The notes under the pieces: model-generated | Told to the model about the DNA's origin: nothing | Databases searched by the model: none | What the model saw: the letters and a program-made list of their open reading frames with translations, nothing else | NCBI GenBank assembly: GCA_026008535.1 | Contig: BRKX01000003.1 | Location: 64,443,001 to 64,507,000 of the forward strand | DNA from: Perilla frutescens | Taxonomy: Eukaryota; Streptophyta; Magnoliopsida; Lamiales; Lamiaceae | Direction: 5' to 3' | Length of the DNA stretch: 64,000 nt | In this document: piece by piece, positions 21,154 to 31,489 of the stretch | Position numbering within the stretch: position 1 is the first letter of the stretch | Layout of the letters: each line of letters starts with the position of its first letter | Position numbers and translations under genes: made by a program

Positions 21154-22996
21154 TGATTGGGTCCAAACTTATAATTATAATTCCGGTTTATGCTCAACAA
21201 GACAACTACTTAGGACCGCACCCGCAATTGGACGGGGTCAATCGTAGACATGATAAGCTTAACCCGAGTCGATCTCTCAAGGAAGACTTAGTAAGAAGAA
21301 ATTGTCAATAGGCTATGCATGCATCACAATAGAACAACTAAAATAAACTTTAAACATTCTAAACATAAGGTTGATGATGATTTATGCTAAGAATTAAAAT
21401 AGATAAATAAACAAGATAATAAAATGCAAACAACACAAATTAAAACAAGATATGAGGAAATAAGATAGATTAAGGTATTAGGGTGTAGATTCTCTTAATG
21501 GTTTCTCACTATGCTTTGTTCAAGTTGGTAATGCTAATCTCACACATACAATAGACCCTCTCAATCGGTTTAACTTCAATTACTGTCACCGTCTATCCAT
21601 TAAACCTCTTTTAGCTATATCATACAAGCAAGATTAACATATTAGGCTCAGAAACCCCATCCACCTAACGTCGAAGGAACAAAATTTGGGATTTAGAATC
21701 ACAATCAAGTTTCCTCTAAATCCTAGCAATGCTCAAGTACTGATCAAGTACTCTCACATAATAGGGACGATTCCTACAACAACAACCAACAAGAATAAGC
21801 CTTGATCAAAAATCAAATCGATCCTCTACCCCCTAATAGAGAGATTAGCCACTAAACATGCTCAAAAAAACAAAAATATCATAGAAGAAAGTCATCTCAT
21901 CAATCAAATGTAAATAACACAAACTTCTACAATATTAGACATCCTTCAAGAGTTTAGGACAAACCCCACAAAACATCCAAGAAATACAAAGAAAATATAA
22001 GAGAAACCTCCTTACGAGCATAGCTTCCGCGGATGGCTCGAGGTTGGTTTCTTCTCGTCTCCTCTCCTTCTTCCTTAGCTTGGTTCCCTCTTTCTTCCTT
22101 TTCTCCTCTTCTCTTTTGTGATGGTGAAAATGGTGAGAAAGTTTTGATGATGGTGTAGAGAGAAAAATAGAAGAGGTGTGTTGGAGAAGATGAAGTGTGA
22201 GAGATGATGAATCCCTCTTTTGTGATCATGAAATCAATAGGTATAGAGGGGAGATGAAGCAAGTGGTGAGGAGAGACAGAAAAGGTGATGGGAGTGATGG
22301 TACAGGAACCATTAATCCAAAAGATTTTAGGGGAGTTGGGAAGCCCAAAAAGTCTAAAGCTAGGGAATTAGGGAGATGATACCCCTATTTCCTACAAAAA
22401 TATCTGATTAAAGATGATAGCTTAGAGAGGAAGAATGGAGTTGAGTGGGGTTGCATTTGACGACGTGGAGAAAACTGGACCGAAGAAGAGGGAGAAAAAC
22501 ACCCCGCGCGCCGGCGGGGTACAGCGCCGGAGGGCGGTTAGACGCCGCCGGGCACCACAATGAGGGGCGCCGCGGGGGGGTGTTGAAGCGCGATGTGGCG
22601 CCGCGGCACTAGGGGGTGCCGCGACACAAGGTGAGGGCGGAGAAGAAGGGGTGCCGCGGCGCAATGGTGCTCTCGGCCGTGCACCTTAGCCCGTCCGCGC
22701 ACCTTAGCCCGCCCGCACGGGTGCTTTTTCGCATTTTTTTCTTCAAAATCTTCGAGCCTCCAATTTAACCAATCGAGCTCAATTATTTGACTTTTCACTT
22801 GCCACCTAATTGCCGTAAAATACCTGCTTTTATAATTAAAAGCTCAAGTTTTGCAACACTTGGCACAATCCACCATTAGAGCAGTAAATACAAATAAATA
22901 TATAAAATCAACACATAACAACATGACAATCTATAAAATAATTTACAAATCATAACAAAATAACTATAATAAAATAACACATTTAGACACTAAACC
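21154..22996 (-). repeat. Athila 5' LTR
   Basis: An 1843-bp LTR beginning TGATTGGG. It pairs with 11309-13147. Its GC-rich block is at about 22500-22730. Its inner edge (21154) joins gag sequence directly with no leader, and its outer edge is followed by the ATCAC target duplication. Confidence 0.92.
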
Positions 22997-23001
22997 ATCA
23001 C

Positions 23002-23755
23002 TCTTGAATTTTTTAACCTAAATGGCATAACCTTGTAGAGTAGATGTCTTGATTTGTGACGAATGTTGTTCTTTCTTGATCATCCAGATATAAGAGAATC
23101 TAATTGTACCTAGAGAAGGCATCCATGAAGCTCATCATCTCGTGTCTCGCTGTTGTGTCGACAAGCGTGTCAATGTGAGGGAGTGGAAATGGATCCTTTG
23201 GGCAGACCTTATTTAAACCAGTGAAGTCGATGTACATTATGTTCTTTCCGTTCTTCTTATTTACTACCACAATATTAGTTAGCCAATCAGGGTACTTCAC
23301 CTCCCGAATTGAATCAATATTGATTAGCTTTTGAACTTCTTCCTCTATCGCTTGATTTCGTTCTGCTGTGAATTTTTTCCTTTTTGCTTGACCGTCAGGT
23401 GATCAGGATCGACCTATAACCTGTGAGTTATGATAGAGAGATCGATACATGTCATGTCGGCATGTGACCAAGTGAAGCAATCGTGGTGTTCTGACAAAAA
23501 TGCAATTAACTTTGCTCGTATTTCTGAAGTCAACCTCGACCCAATTTGAATGACGTGGTCTGGATAATTGGGGTGGATCTGTACTTCATCGATATCTTCC
23601 ATCTTGGGTTCGACGTAGAAGGTCGACCCTGAACTTTCTCCATGCTCATACTTTGAATTTGAGCTTTCTCCACATTCATACTTTGAGTTTGACGTCGATG
23701 CCACATCGATTTGGTTCACTTCTTGTATCTGCACATGGTTAGTCTTGAAAGCCAA
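23002..23755 (-). pseudogene. Tat reverse transcriptase, amino part
   Basis: The minus strand carries a linker (QIGSRLTSEIRAKLIAFLSE, near 23520) and RT blocks KYPDWLTNIVVVNKKNGK and MYIDFTGLNKVCPKDPFPLP (near 23230), then FMDAFSRYN. Conserved positions such as the Asp in MYIDFTGLN are kept. A stop falls just after the FSRYN block and a frameshift near 23030. The carboxy half lies on the other side of the Athila insertion (10951-11308). Confidence 0.88.
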
Positions 23756-23856
23756 TCTGAAGCAGTCTCTTGACGCAATTTGCTCTCCACAGATCTGTCT
23801 AATTCCCTATAGGATTGAGAAGTGTATGACTTTGTGGTAGGTCGAAGGTACAACTC

Positions 23857-24328
23857 TTAGCTCATGAATCCAAGGTCTCCCGAGGACGATGTTGTATGCT
23901 GAGGGTGCATCGATAATTTGAAACTTGATGTGCGGGATAACCCTTCCGTATACACATATAGCGTAATTTCACCTATGGTGGCTTTGTGTTTGCCGCTGAA
24001 TCCAATCAAGGTCATTGATTTTTTGACAATGTTAGCCTCGGGGACCTGCATTCCCTTCAAAGCAGATAAGAAAATGACATTAGTCGAACTCCCGCTATTG
24101 ATGAGAGTCCTCTTGATCATACAGTTAGAATTAAGGATAGAAATAACTAGTGCATCATGGTGGGGTGTGAGTTTAGAAGCTTTTCTGTTGGTGAAACTCA
24201 AAGTTATGAGTTCCATTTTAGTATCGAGCTTTGGTATTATAGGCGTGTATTTGAGAGATCTACAATGCCGTTTTGCTGATGCCTGGGACACTTCGCTAAC
24301 CTGGGATCCTCACTTAATATCTCGACAC
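23857..24328 (-). pseudogene. Tat aspartic protease with mutated active site
   Basis: The minus strand reads HHDALVISILNSN and LINSGSSTNVIFLSAL (near 24090). In Tat proteases the catalytic motif in this position begins with Asp (D-x-G-S-S); here that Asp is Asn, which would abolish catalysis. An upstream TGA near 24312 also breaks the frame. It lies between gag and RT as expected. Confidence 0.75.
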
Positions 24329-25610
24329 TAATAATCATAAAAGAGAGTAAAAATAAATAACATAAAATAAAATGACAAATATCAAAATTGTGCAGAGAAA
24401 CAATTAAATGGAAAAAACCTAGGTTTTAAGGATAGTGAATTATTTCAATTAATATAATCATTGACTCTTTCAACCTGACTTCTTGTCTTTAATCTATCAA
24501 TGGTGGGGGATCACTAGGTTGTTATTAGGCTGCTTATAACGGCATATACCATAACATAGATATAACAAGTACATGCTTCATTGTGGTCGGTTTTTCACAC
24601 ATGTTACTACTCCTGATCAAGTACACGAAGATCTATTCAACCCTATGCAATACTTGTTCACTTGATCGGTCCTTCCAAGCACACATAAAATGATTTCTAT
24701 CTTTCTATCATTAATCATTCTCCGGTTAGTACTTTAGATTAACGACTAGGATGCATAAATGGTGATTAAATATCCATACAAGATATTAAATAAATCATAG
24801 AAATCAAATCCCGAGAGATAGCAAGAAGAAAAGTAATTGAGTCATATATAAAAATCCATAATATTCCACGCCCTAAAACCTAGCTAGAAATTTAGCTAGA
24901 CATGATAAAAGAAATAAATGAATCTAGAATATAAGTGTTCATGACAACAAAGATAGAGAAAATTAAAAAATGTAAAGTAATCTAGTAGTCTTGACTTTGC
25001 TGCAATGACACTCCGTCTCTATCAACCTTGTCAACTCAATCGAGGTCTAGTGCGTCTTCTTCTTCTTCTCTGATGTATTTCATCCTCTCCAGGTGTATTT
25101 CGAAGAAGTTTGATTCTTTTCTTCGTGTGTATTAAGTGAGGCTTTTATATTTAGGTCAAAAACCCTGAGTTGGAGTGGATAAAATCAAGTCCCGTGGACC
25201 CGCTCATGTGGGTCGACCAAACTCAGTAGGTTGACCCAGTGGCATGTTTTTGTACAGGGTCGACGCACCCCCTTTGCAAATTACGCTGGGACTAGTTGGC
25301 CGACAATTTTCGGGTCGACCCGGTCTCTTTTCTCTCTGGACTTCGAAATTATCCGAGCTTCAATCATTTAATCTAGTCCATTAACTCCAAATTAGTATAG
25401 CCCAATTAAACACCTCTTTAACTTCTTTCGACCATATTTGCTTATTTTGCTCTAAATATATAGTCAAAACACAACTATTGCTGCAAAATTAGCAAATACA
25501 TAAAAAACTCCAAAAGATCACAATATAAGCACTAAAACTATATAAAATACACAACTTCATATAATAAGGAACATCAATTCATATCCGAAAGTTGTGTAAA
25601 ATACACAGTT
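24329..25610 (-). mobile_element. LTR-like insertion between Tat gag and protease (boundaries uncertain)
   Basis: About 1.28 kb without gag-pol coding separates the Tat gag zinc finger from protease. In minus sense it starts TGATAACTGTGTATTTTAC at 25611-25593 and has a TATAAAAG box (25142-25149) followed by a leader-like region, the order expected of a Gypsy LTR in minus orientation. It is therefore a candidate solo LTR or LTR remnant. The left edge is unclear and I found no target duplication. It might instead be a tract belonging to this Tat lineage. Confidence 0.4.
25142..25149 (-). promoter_or_regulatory. TATA box in the LTR-like insertion
   Basis: The minus strand reads CTAAATATAAAAGCCTCAC. 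The position, about 460 bases in from the TGATAACTG edge, would suit an LTR promoter. Confidence 0.4.
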
Positions 25611-27121
25611 ATCAGCCTCGCTTGAGTAGGTCGATGACTTCACGATGCAATGCGATATAATTATCTGTTCTATGGTTGTGGTCTTTATGGAATTCATAGT
25701 ACTTTGTTCTATCACGTTCATGAACTGGGCTCCTCATCTTGGGAGGCCACTTCACTATAATACCAAGTTCCTTCAATGTGTTAACGACTTCTGAAGGTGT
25801 GATGCACATGTTGTATTCTGGCAAATATCGAGCATATGTATTTGAAATATCCTCTCGACCTCAAGGTTTGTAGCGATCATTGCGAGGGTAAAGGTCAGCT
25901 CTCCTTCTATCATTTCTGCAGGAGTCTCTCCTTCATCTTGACCTCTTGGCTTGGGTTGATAATACTAGTCTTCATCTTTCTCCCACTTAATTTGTGCACA
26001 TGTCTTCGCTAAAATATCATCCATTGTCTTGCACGGATACTTTGTAAGTTCTTTGTAGAGGTCTGAATCCCTCTTGAGCCCCTTTCTAAAGGCTGATATG
26101 GCGGTGTCAGCATTGTAGCCTGGTATCTCCACCTTCTCTCTATTGAACCTTGCAACGTAGTTCCTAAGTGTTTCATTTGGGTACTAGATAATTGCGTAGA
26201 GGTCATCAGAATATTTCTCAATTTTTCGACTGTTGGCGAACTATTCTACGCAAAGGTCTGTGAGTTATGCGGATGATCAAATTGAAGCGTTAAGGAGGTT
26301 TGTGAACCACTATAGTGCGGCTCCTGATAAGCTTGACTCAAAACCTTTACACATGTAGGCTTCTCTGAGGTACTATGGCATTGCTGCGATGAACATCTTC
26401 TGTTTGTATTATGCGATGTGGTCATCCAGATCTGAGGTTCTGTTAAATAGCTTCAGAGATGGTAGGGTGAACTTCGAAGGCATCTCTATTAACCCAATTT
26501 TGTCCACAAATGGTTAGTCATCAAAGCTATTTGGTGCAGCTTTGTAGATTGGCAAAGGTACACAAAGAATTCGTGTTATCATTGCCTCGATACTAGCCAG
26601 TCGTTGCTCCAATTCACTTGGGTGATTGATCCTTCTCTGATCGAATTCCTGGTTGAACCTGCGCTGCTGTTCAACCCTCTCTTGCTCAAGGGTCTGATGT
26701 CGGAACCTTTCCTGCTCAGAAGCATGATACTCAAACCCTGGGGTGGCCTTAGCGGACTCTCCTCCATTTTCTGTCTGGCATCCACCTTCTGTGCTAATGC
26801 ACTAGTACCTGCATTGAATGGATCGGTAAAAGTAACAGAAGGACGACGCTCAGAGTATACCGAATTTGGTTCGCCGAATAGATTGATGGGTTTGATGTAG
26901 TTCAGATGGCGTGCACTGTCATTGATGGTCAGATCTTTAGGTTTACTACAGAGTGAAGTGTTCTCTGATCTTAGAAGCGCTAACTCCTTCGTGGTGTTCG
27001 CCATTTGATGTTGTATATTTCTCAGAATATCAGTCAGCGACAGATCAACATCAGGCGAAGGCGTAGTAGTTCTTCCATCTTGCTGGGGTCCTTTTCTATC
27101 TCCATGGCTCTCATTAGGCAT
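25611..27121 (-). pseudogene. Tat gag (decayed)
   Basis: The frame opens near 27121 (MPNESHGDRKGPQQDG). It includes HLNYIKPINLFGEPN, a capsid-type region broken by several stops and frameshifts between 26000 and 26580, and at the carboxy end RTKYYEFHKDHNHRTDNYIAL (25665-25730). The last is the Tat-type zinc finger (normally C-x2-H-x4-H-x4-C), here with both expected Cys positions reading Tyr. Gag would form the virus-like particle shell. This copy cannot. Confidence 0.75.
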
Positions 27122-27150
27122 TGCAATTTCATTTCACAAATATATCGCTG

Positions 27151-27167
27151 CCCCATGGGGGGTGCCA
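27151..27167 (-). promoter_or_regulatory. Tat primer-binding site
   Basis: The minus strand next to the 5'LTR reads TGGCACCCCCCATGGGG, starting a few bases from the LTR edge. A TGG-initial sequence complementary to a tRNA 3' end in this place primes minus-strand cDNA. I cannot name the tRNA with certainty. Confidence 0.6.
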
Positions 27168-27170
27168 AAT

Positions 27171-28027
27171 CGTAGATCCGAAAATCTGTAATTAATTCTA
27201 TCAATCCGGAGCAGCGATCAATCTGTAAAAAAATAGAAAATACCGTAAAAGTCAAAGACTATCGGGGGTGAGGATCGTTGGGCCTTCGACGCTCAAGTCA
27301 GGAAAAGAAGAAGAGTAGAAAGAGATAAAATATGAAATAATTGAATAATTAAAAGGGCTAAATAATGGTAATCTCTAGATAGAACATGACTAGAAATCAG
27401 AGAGAACGTCGTTCAACCCTGGAAGAACATAGGAAAGAAGCCCAGATGTTGAATTGCCTGAGTGCAATTAATTCAGAAAACGGTAAAATCAGTGTTCTTT
27501 GGATATGGTATGAAGCTTGTAGGTATCTTAGCGTAGTCGTCAAATGAAGAGGGGGGCTCCTTTTAAAGGTGGAGGTAACAACTAGGGCTCACATGAATTA
27601 AAAGGGCTAAATAATGGTAATCTCTAGACAGAACGTGACTAAAAATCAGAGAGAACGTCGTTCAACCCTGGAAGAACATAGGAAAGAAGCCCGGATGTTG
27701 AATTGCCTGAGTGGAATTAATTCAAAAAATGGTAAAATCAGCGTTCTTTGGATATGGTATGAAGCTTGTAGGTATCTTAGCGTAGTCGTCAAATGAAGAG
27801 GGGGGCTCCTTTTAAAGGTGGAGGTAACAACTAGGGCTCACATGGATCGCGGAGGCGGTTGAAGGACATGCCAACTCCTCTGAGCCCGTCAACCCTTCCT
27901 TATAAGGCGAAACTGCAACGTTAATTCAAATTTAAAATTGAATTGTTATCTATTGAAAAACCGATTGAACGAAGTCGTTCATCCATTTTGGGCCAGCGTA
28001 TCGGGTTGATGAAAAATGACCACTACA
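27171..28027 (-). repeat. Tat element 5' LTR with 249-bp internal duplication
   Basis: An 857-bp LTR paired with 3685-4297. The extra length is a tandem duplication: 27349-27597 is repeated at 27598-27846 (period 249), covering the CTAAATAATGGTAATCTC to AGGGCTCACATG interval. The first base is C instead of T. The outer flank is the ATTTA target duplication. Confidence 0.9.
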
Positions 28028-28032
28028 ATTTA

Positions 28033-28608
28033 CAATATTTTTTTAAAATTTTATACTTAATTAAATTTTTGTTATGTATTCTCATACCATTCTAGCCCAA
28101 GTATTAATATATTGATAAATATTGTATTTTCAGAATTGCGACATAAATAGTAAACACCTCAAAATTTTCATTTATTAATTTTATGTTCTAAATAATGGTT
28201 ATAAGTACATAAAATTCATGTATATATACAACTTGTATGTATATGATATATCTTTTTTTTTGTATTTTTAGAAGACGTATTTTTACTTATTCAAACTTAC
28301 TAAGTGAGCTAGCATAATTACATTAAAAATACGATTATTATTATTATTATTATTATATACATTGTATTATTGGGTCTTTAAATATCTATAAATATAATAT
28401 TTCATATTTTTATAGAGAAATAGATAATAATTTTTAGATGTTGTAACATTGCAGTTTAGCACTTGAATTATTTTAGTCGTACATAGTCAGATGCATGTAT
28501 ATAAAATATTTTAGCTTATATTTGTGTTTTTAGTTTATATTAAGATATGATTTATTGTTTACATATGTGTGCAACTTCACAATACACACGTACATACATA
28601 CATATGTT
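28033..28608. other. AT-rich intergenic stretch
   Basis: Very AT-rich spacer with an (ATT)n tract near 28334-28353 and no supportable gene. Confidence 0.5.
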
Positions 28609-29239
28609 TATATATATATAGGGTAGGGTTCACATGGGAACCAATCCCCATGTGGGAACTAGGAACCCATCCCCACCACTAAAACAGTTCAAATCAACGG
28701 TTGAGATTTCATACTTAATGCGGTGGCAAAAATGTAATTAAGTAGAAGTTTTTGATATCGCCAAACACAAAAGGGCATAATCGGAACTTCACACAATTCA
28801 GTCTTTTCGAAATTGCTCTTCTGCAACTTCTTCACACAAAAACTGACGCCAACTCCATCGAAGAACTCATCAAAAATTGCGATCAAATCTCTTGTTCATT
28901 GATGATAAATTTCCATTATTGGCAAAAGCTTGTTGAAATCCACAACAAAATCAACCAGATACCTAATGGCGGACAAGAAATCTCGACCGACGTTGAAGAA
29001 AAAGCAAGATAATGTTAATTTTGCCATTGAAATTTTTTACAAATCGATAGATATTTTAAACCTTCAACTGCAAAATATGATTTAGCTTCGAATTCATAAA
29101 ACATTTTTACTTTTATGCGAAGAATCTAAAACATTTGAATATTATGAAATATAAGTGTTTCAAAAAAAAAAATAGGTTTACATAAATCCAAGCGTGACTG
29201 GAAAAATGTACAATAGCACGATGAAATATCTACTATTAG

Positions 29240-30640
29240 CAATGATTTTGTTAGATTTGAAGTGTTACATAGGCAATATTTCGTTATTGCATCGTTATTA
29301 TGCAGTAAGATAAATACATTGCGTGCGTATGCTAGCAATAATGCTGAAACGATTGAGCTAGTTTGATAGTTAAGTGGTGGTTCTGCTGACTGTTTTTGGT
29401 ATTTGTTTCTAACACCAAATATCTCCTAATTTTAGCACTATTTAGTACGCATACTAGCATACTGATGTGTTAGATTTTAGCACTCAATATGCTTGAAAGA
29501 CATATGAGCATGCTTTTGGCTTTATTCTGAACTATAATTTATTCTGAACTATAGTTTGAAGTGTTACATATATAATATTTCATTATTGCATCGTTATTAT
29601 ACACTAAATACATTGCCTACGTATGCTAACAATAATGCTGAAACAATTGAGCTAGTTTGATAGTTAAGTGGTGGTTCTGCTGACTGTTGTTGGTATGTGT
29701 TTCTAATACCAAATATCTCCTGATTTTAGCATTATTTTGTACTCATACTAGCATACTGATGTGTTATATTTTAGCACTCAATATGCTTGAAAACACATGA
29801 GCATGTTTATGGCTTTATTCTGAACTATAGTTTGAAGTGTTACATAGGCAATATTTCGTTATTGCATCGTTATTATACAGTACGATAAATACATTGCGTG
29901 CGTATGCTAGCAATAATGCTGAAACGATTGAGCTAGTTTGATAGTGAAGTGGTGGTTCTGCTAACTGTTTTTGGTATTTGTTTCTAACGCCAAATATCTC
30001 CTGATTTTAGCACTATTTAGTACGCATACTAGCATACTGATGTGTTAGATTTTAGCACTCGATATGCTTGAAAAACATATGAGCATGCTTTTGGCTTTAT
30101 TCTAAACTATAGTTTATTCTGAACTATAGTTTGAAGTGTTACATATGTAATATTTTATTATTGCATCGTTATTATACACTAACTACATTGCCTGCGTATG
30201 CTAGCAATAATGCTGAAATGATTGAGCTAGTTTGATAGTTAAGTGGTGGTTCTGCTGACTGTTTTTGGTATTTGTTTCTAACACCAAATATCTCCTGATT
30301 TTAGCATTATTTTGTACTCATACTAGCATACTGATGTGTTATATTTTAGCACTCGATATGTTTGAAAAACATATGAGCATGATTTTTGGCTTTTTTCTGA
30401 ACTATAGTTTATTCTGAACTATAGTTTGAAGTGTTACATTTGCAATATTTCATTATTCCATCGTTATTATACACTAAGATAAATACATTGCGTGTGTATG
30501 CTAGCATTAATGCTGAAACGATTGAGCTAGTTTGATAGATAAATGGTGGTTGTGTTAAATGTTTTTGGTATTTGTTTCTAATACCAAATATCTCCTGATT
30601 TTAGAATTATTTTGTACTCATACTAGCATACTGATAGAGA
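29240..30640 (+). repeat. Five ~276-299-bp tandem repeats with dimeric higher order
   Basis: The anchor GCATCGTTATTAT recurs with its A at 29291, 29590, 29866, 30165 and 30460: spacings 299, 276, 299 and 295. Copies 1 and 3 share variants (CATTGCGTGCGTATGC, TACATAGGC) that differ from copies 2 and 4 (CATTGCCT(A/G)CGTATGC, TACATAT). The array therefore grew partly as a ~575-bp dimer. Each unit contains TGCTAGCAATAATGCTGAAA and GATTTTAGCA(C/T). Confidence 0.9.
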
Positions 30641-30762
30641 TTCAAAGCTTTCAAGAATTGAAGCCAAACGATATTGAGTTGGTAATCTCACATTGATAAA
30701 TAACATATTTCTATGCAAAAAAAAAATGACATTAAAAATCTTCTTGTTTAGTATTTATTCCC

Positions 30763-31193
30763 AGTATACAGTCAAAATCACTTCTACCTAATGACCTTTG
30801 ATCTACGAAAGTACAAAGTAGAGATCATTGACAACTCCTCGGTGATGGATGATAAGGAACTGCACGTGAAGTATGGTGAAATCCCAAATTTGATGGTAAG
30901 TGCAGAGAAATAGTCAATTGAAAATTTGTATCCGTGTTAAATATATTTTAGAAAAATACTAACATTTCCAAAAAAACACAGGTTAGTTTTTTTACAAGTT
31001 TTCTAAGAACTACAGGCCAGGGGAAAAAAACAACAAAAATGTCAAATGAATTCAAAGCTACTGAAAGGGTGAAGATGCCATGGCGAATGAAACAAACATG
31101 ATTGACTGCAGAGCATTTGTCATGAGGCATATAGAGACCTATAAGGGTGACTGCTTGAAGAAGTGGGATTGTGGCCTCAATATTGATAATGCA
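30763..31193 (+). pseudogene. Ulp1-like cysteine protease domain (C48), broken
   Basis: Exon-like segments encode NHFYLMTFDLRKYKVEIIDNS (about 30772-30834), carrying the His and Asp blocks of Ulp1-type SUMO/ubiquitin-like proteases. A probable intron follows (GTAAGTGCAG at about 30896 to CACAG near 30981), then MPWRMKQT and MIDCRAFVMRHIETYKGD (about 31099-31150) with the catalytic Cys. The residue after the Cys is Arg where the family has Gly, and there is a one-base frameshift between MPWRMKQT and the Cys block. Such domains are carried by some plant MULE-type transposons. Host origin is also possible, but the repeat-filled setting favours a transposon gene. Confidence 0.65.
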
Positions 31194-31486
31194 AGATAGA
31201 TAAAATATCTGAGGGCAAAGTATGTTGCAGCGATTCTAAATGCAGAGACGAATGTCTTAAGGGAATGAATCAATGCTGAGGCCAACCTACATTACAGATT
31301 GTCATGTGAGAATGGGATGATCAATGTTGATTCAATGATTCTGAATATCAAAGACTAATTACTGATGTTCTGTTATGACCTTTTGTATGACTGATACAAT
31401 GATAGATGTTTTTTTGTTGTTGTTGATGAACACATGATTACTATGATTGTTCATGTACTAACGTTTTTGTAATGAAGCAATCATTT
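31194..31486. other. Tail of the Ulp1-bearing element, no gene seen
   Basis: T-rich sequence after the protease remnant with no recognisable domain. It meets the truncated Copia integrase at about 31487. Confidence 0.45.
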
Positions 31487-31489
31487 GGA

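Larger units (their letters stand above)
11309..22996 (-). mobile_element. Athila-lineage Ty3/Gypsy element nested in the Tat RT gene
   Basis: The element has LTRs at 11309-13147 and 21154-22996 and a perfect 5-bp target duplication ATCAC (11304-11308 and 22997-23001). Orientation is minus: 5'LTR on the right, then gag fragment, protease, RT/RNase H, integrase, an env-position ORF and the 3'LTR on the left. There is no primer-binding site and no gag amino half: the right LTR abuts the gag zinc-knuckle region directly. In the first 285 bases the LTRs differ at 13 sites, 12 of them transitions. The LTR terminus at 22996 is CC rather than CA, a likely point change. Confidence 0.92.
3685..28027 (-). 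mobile_element. Tat-lineage Ty3/Gypsy LTR retrotransposon, nested and decayed
   Basis: The element is delimited by two related LTRs (3685-4297 and 27171-28027) and a perfect 5-bp target duplication ATTTA (3680-3684 and 28028-28032). It is read on the minus strand: 5'LTR, primer site, gag, protease, RT, RNase H, integrase, then a long 3' region with an antisense extra ORF, then the 3'LTR. The split-histidine gag zinc finger, the pol order and an extra ORF between pol and the 3'LTR are characteristic of the Tat/Ogre branch. The span is inflated by an 11.7-kb Athila insertion and a ~1.3-kb LTR-like insertion; the element itself is about 11.4 kb. It is defective in every coding part. Confidence 0.9.
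28609..31487 (+). mobile_element. (TA)n-edged element with Ulp1-type gene and tandem repeats, right end lost
   Basis: The left edge is (TA)6 then GGGTAGGGTTCACATGGGAACC, followed by CAACGGTTGAGATTTC. This matches the layout of the element at 1673-2909, whose right end reverse complements to (TA)n-GGGTGGGGTT. The interior holds five ~290-bp tandem repeats full of TTTAGCACT and ATGCTAGCA motifs and a broken Ulp1-like protease gene. The right end was probably removed or covered by the truncated Copia that begins near 31487. Class is unresolved; MULEs that carry Ulp1 domains are known in plants. Confidence 0.5.

Noticed and set aside
24329..25610. A 5-bp target duplication around the LTR-like insertion
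   Set aside because: GCCTC on the right and GACAC or GAGGA-type candidates on the left do not match well enough.
28752..29012. 86-residue plus-strand frame as a gene
   Set aside because: No family resemblance; it lies in the non-coding left part of the (TA)n-edged element.
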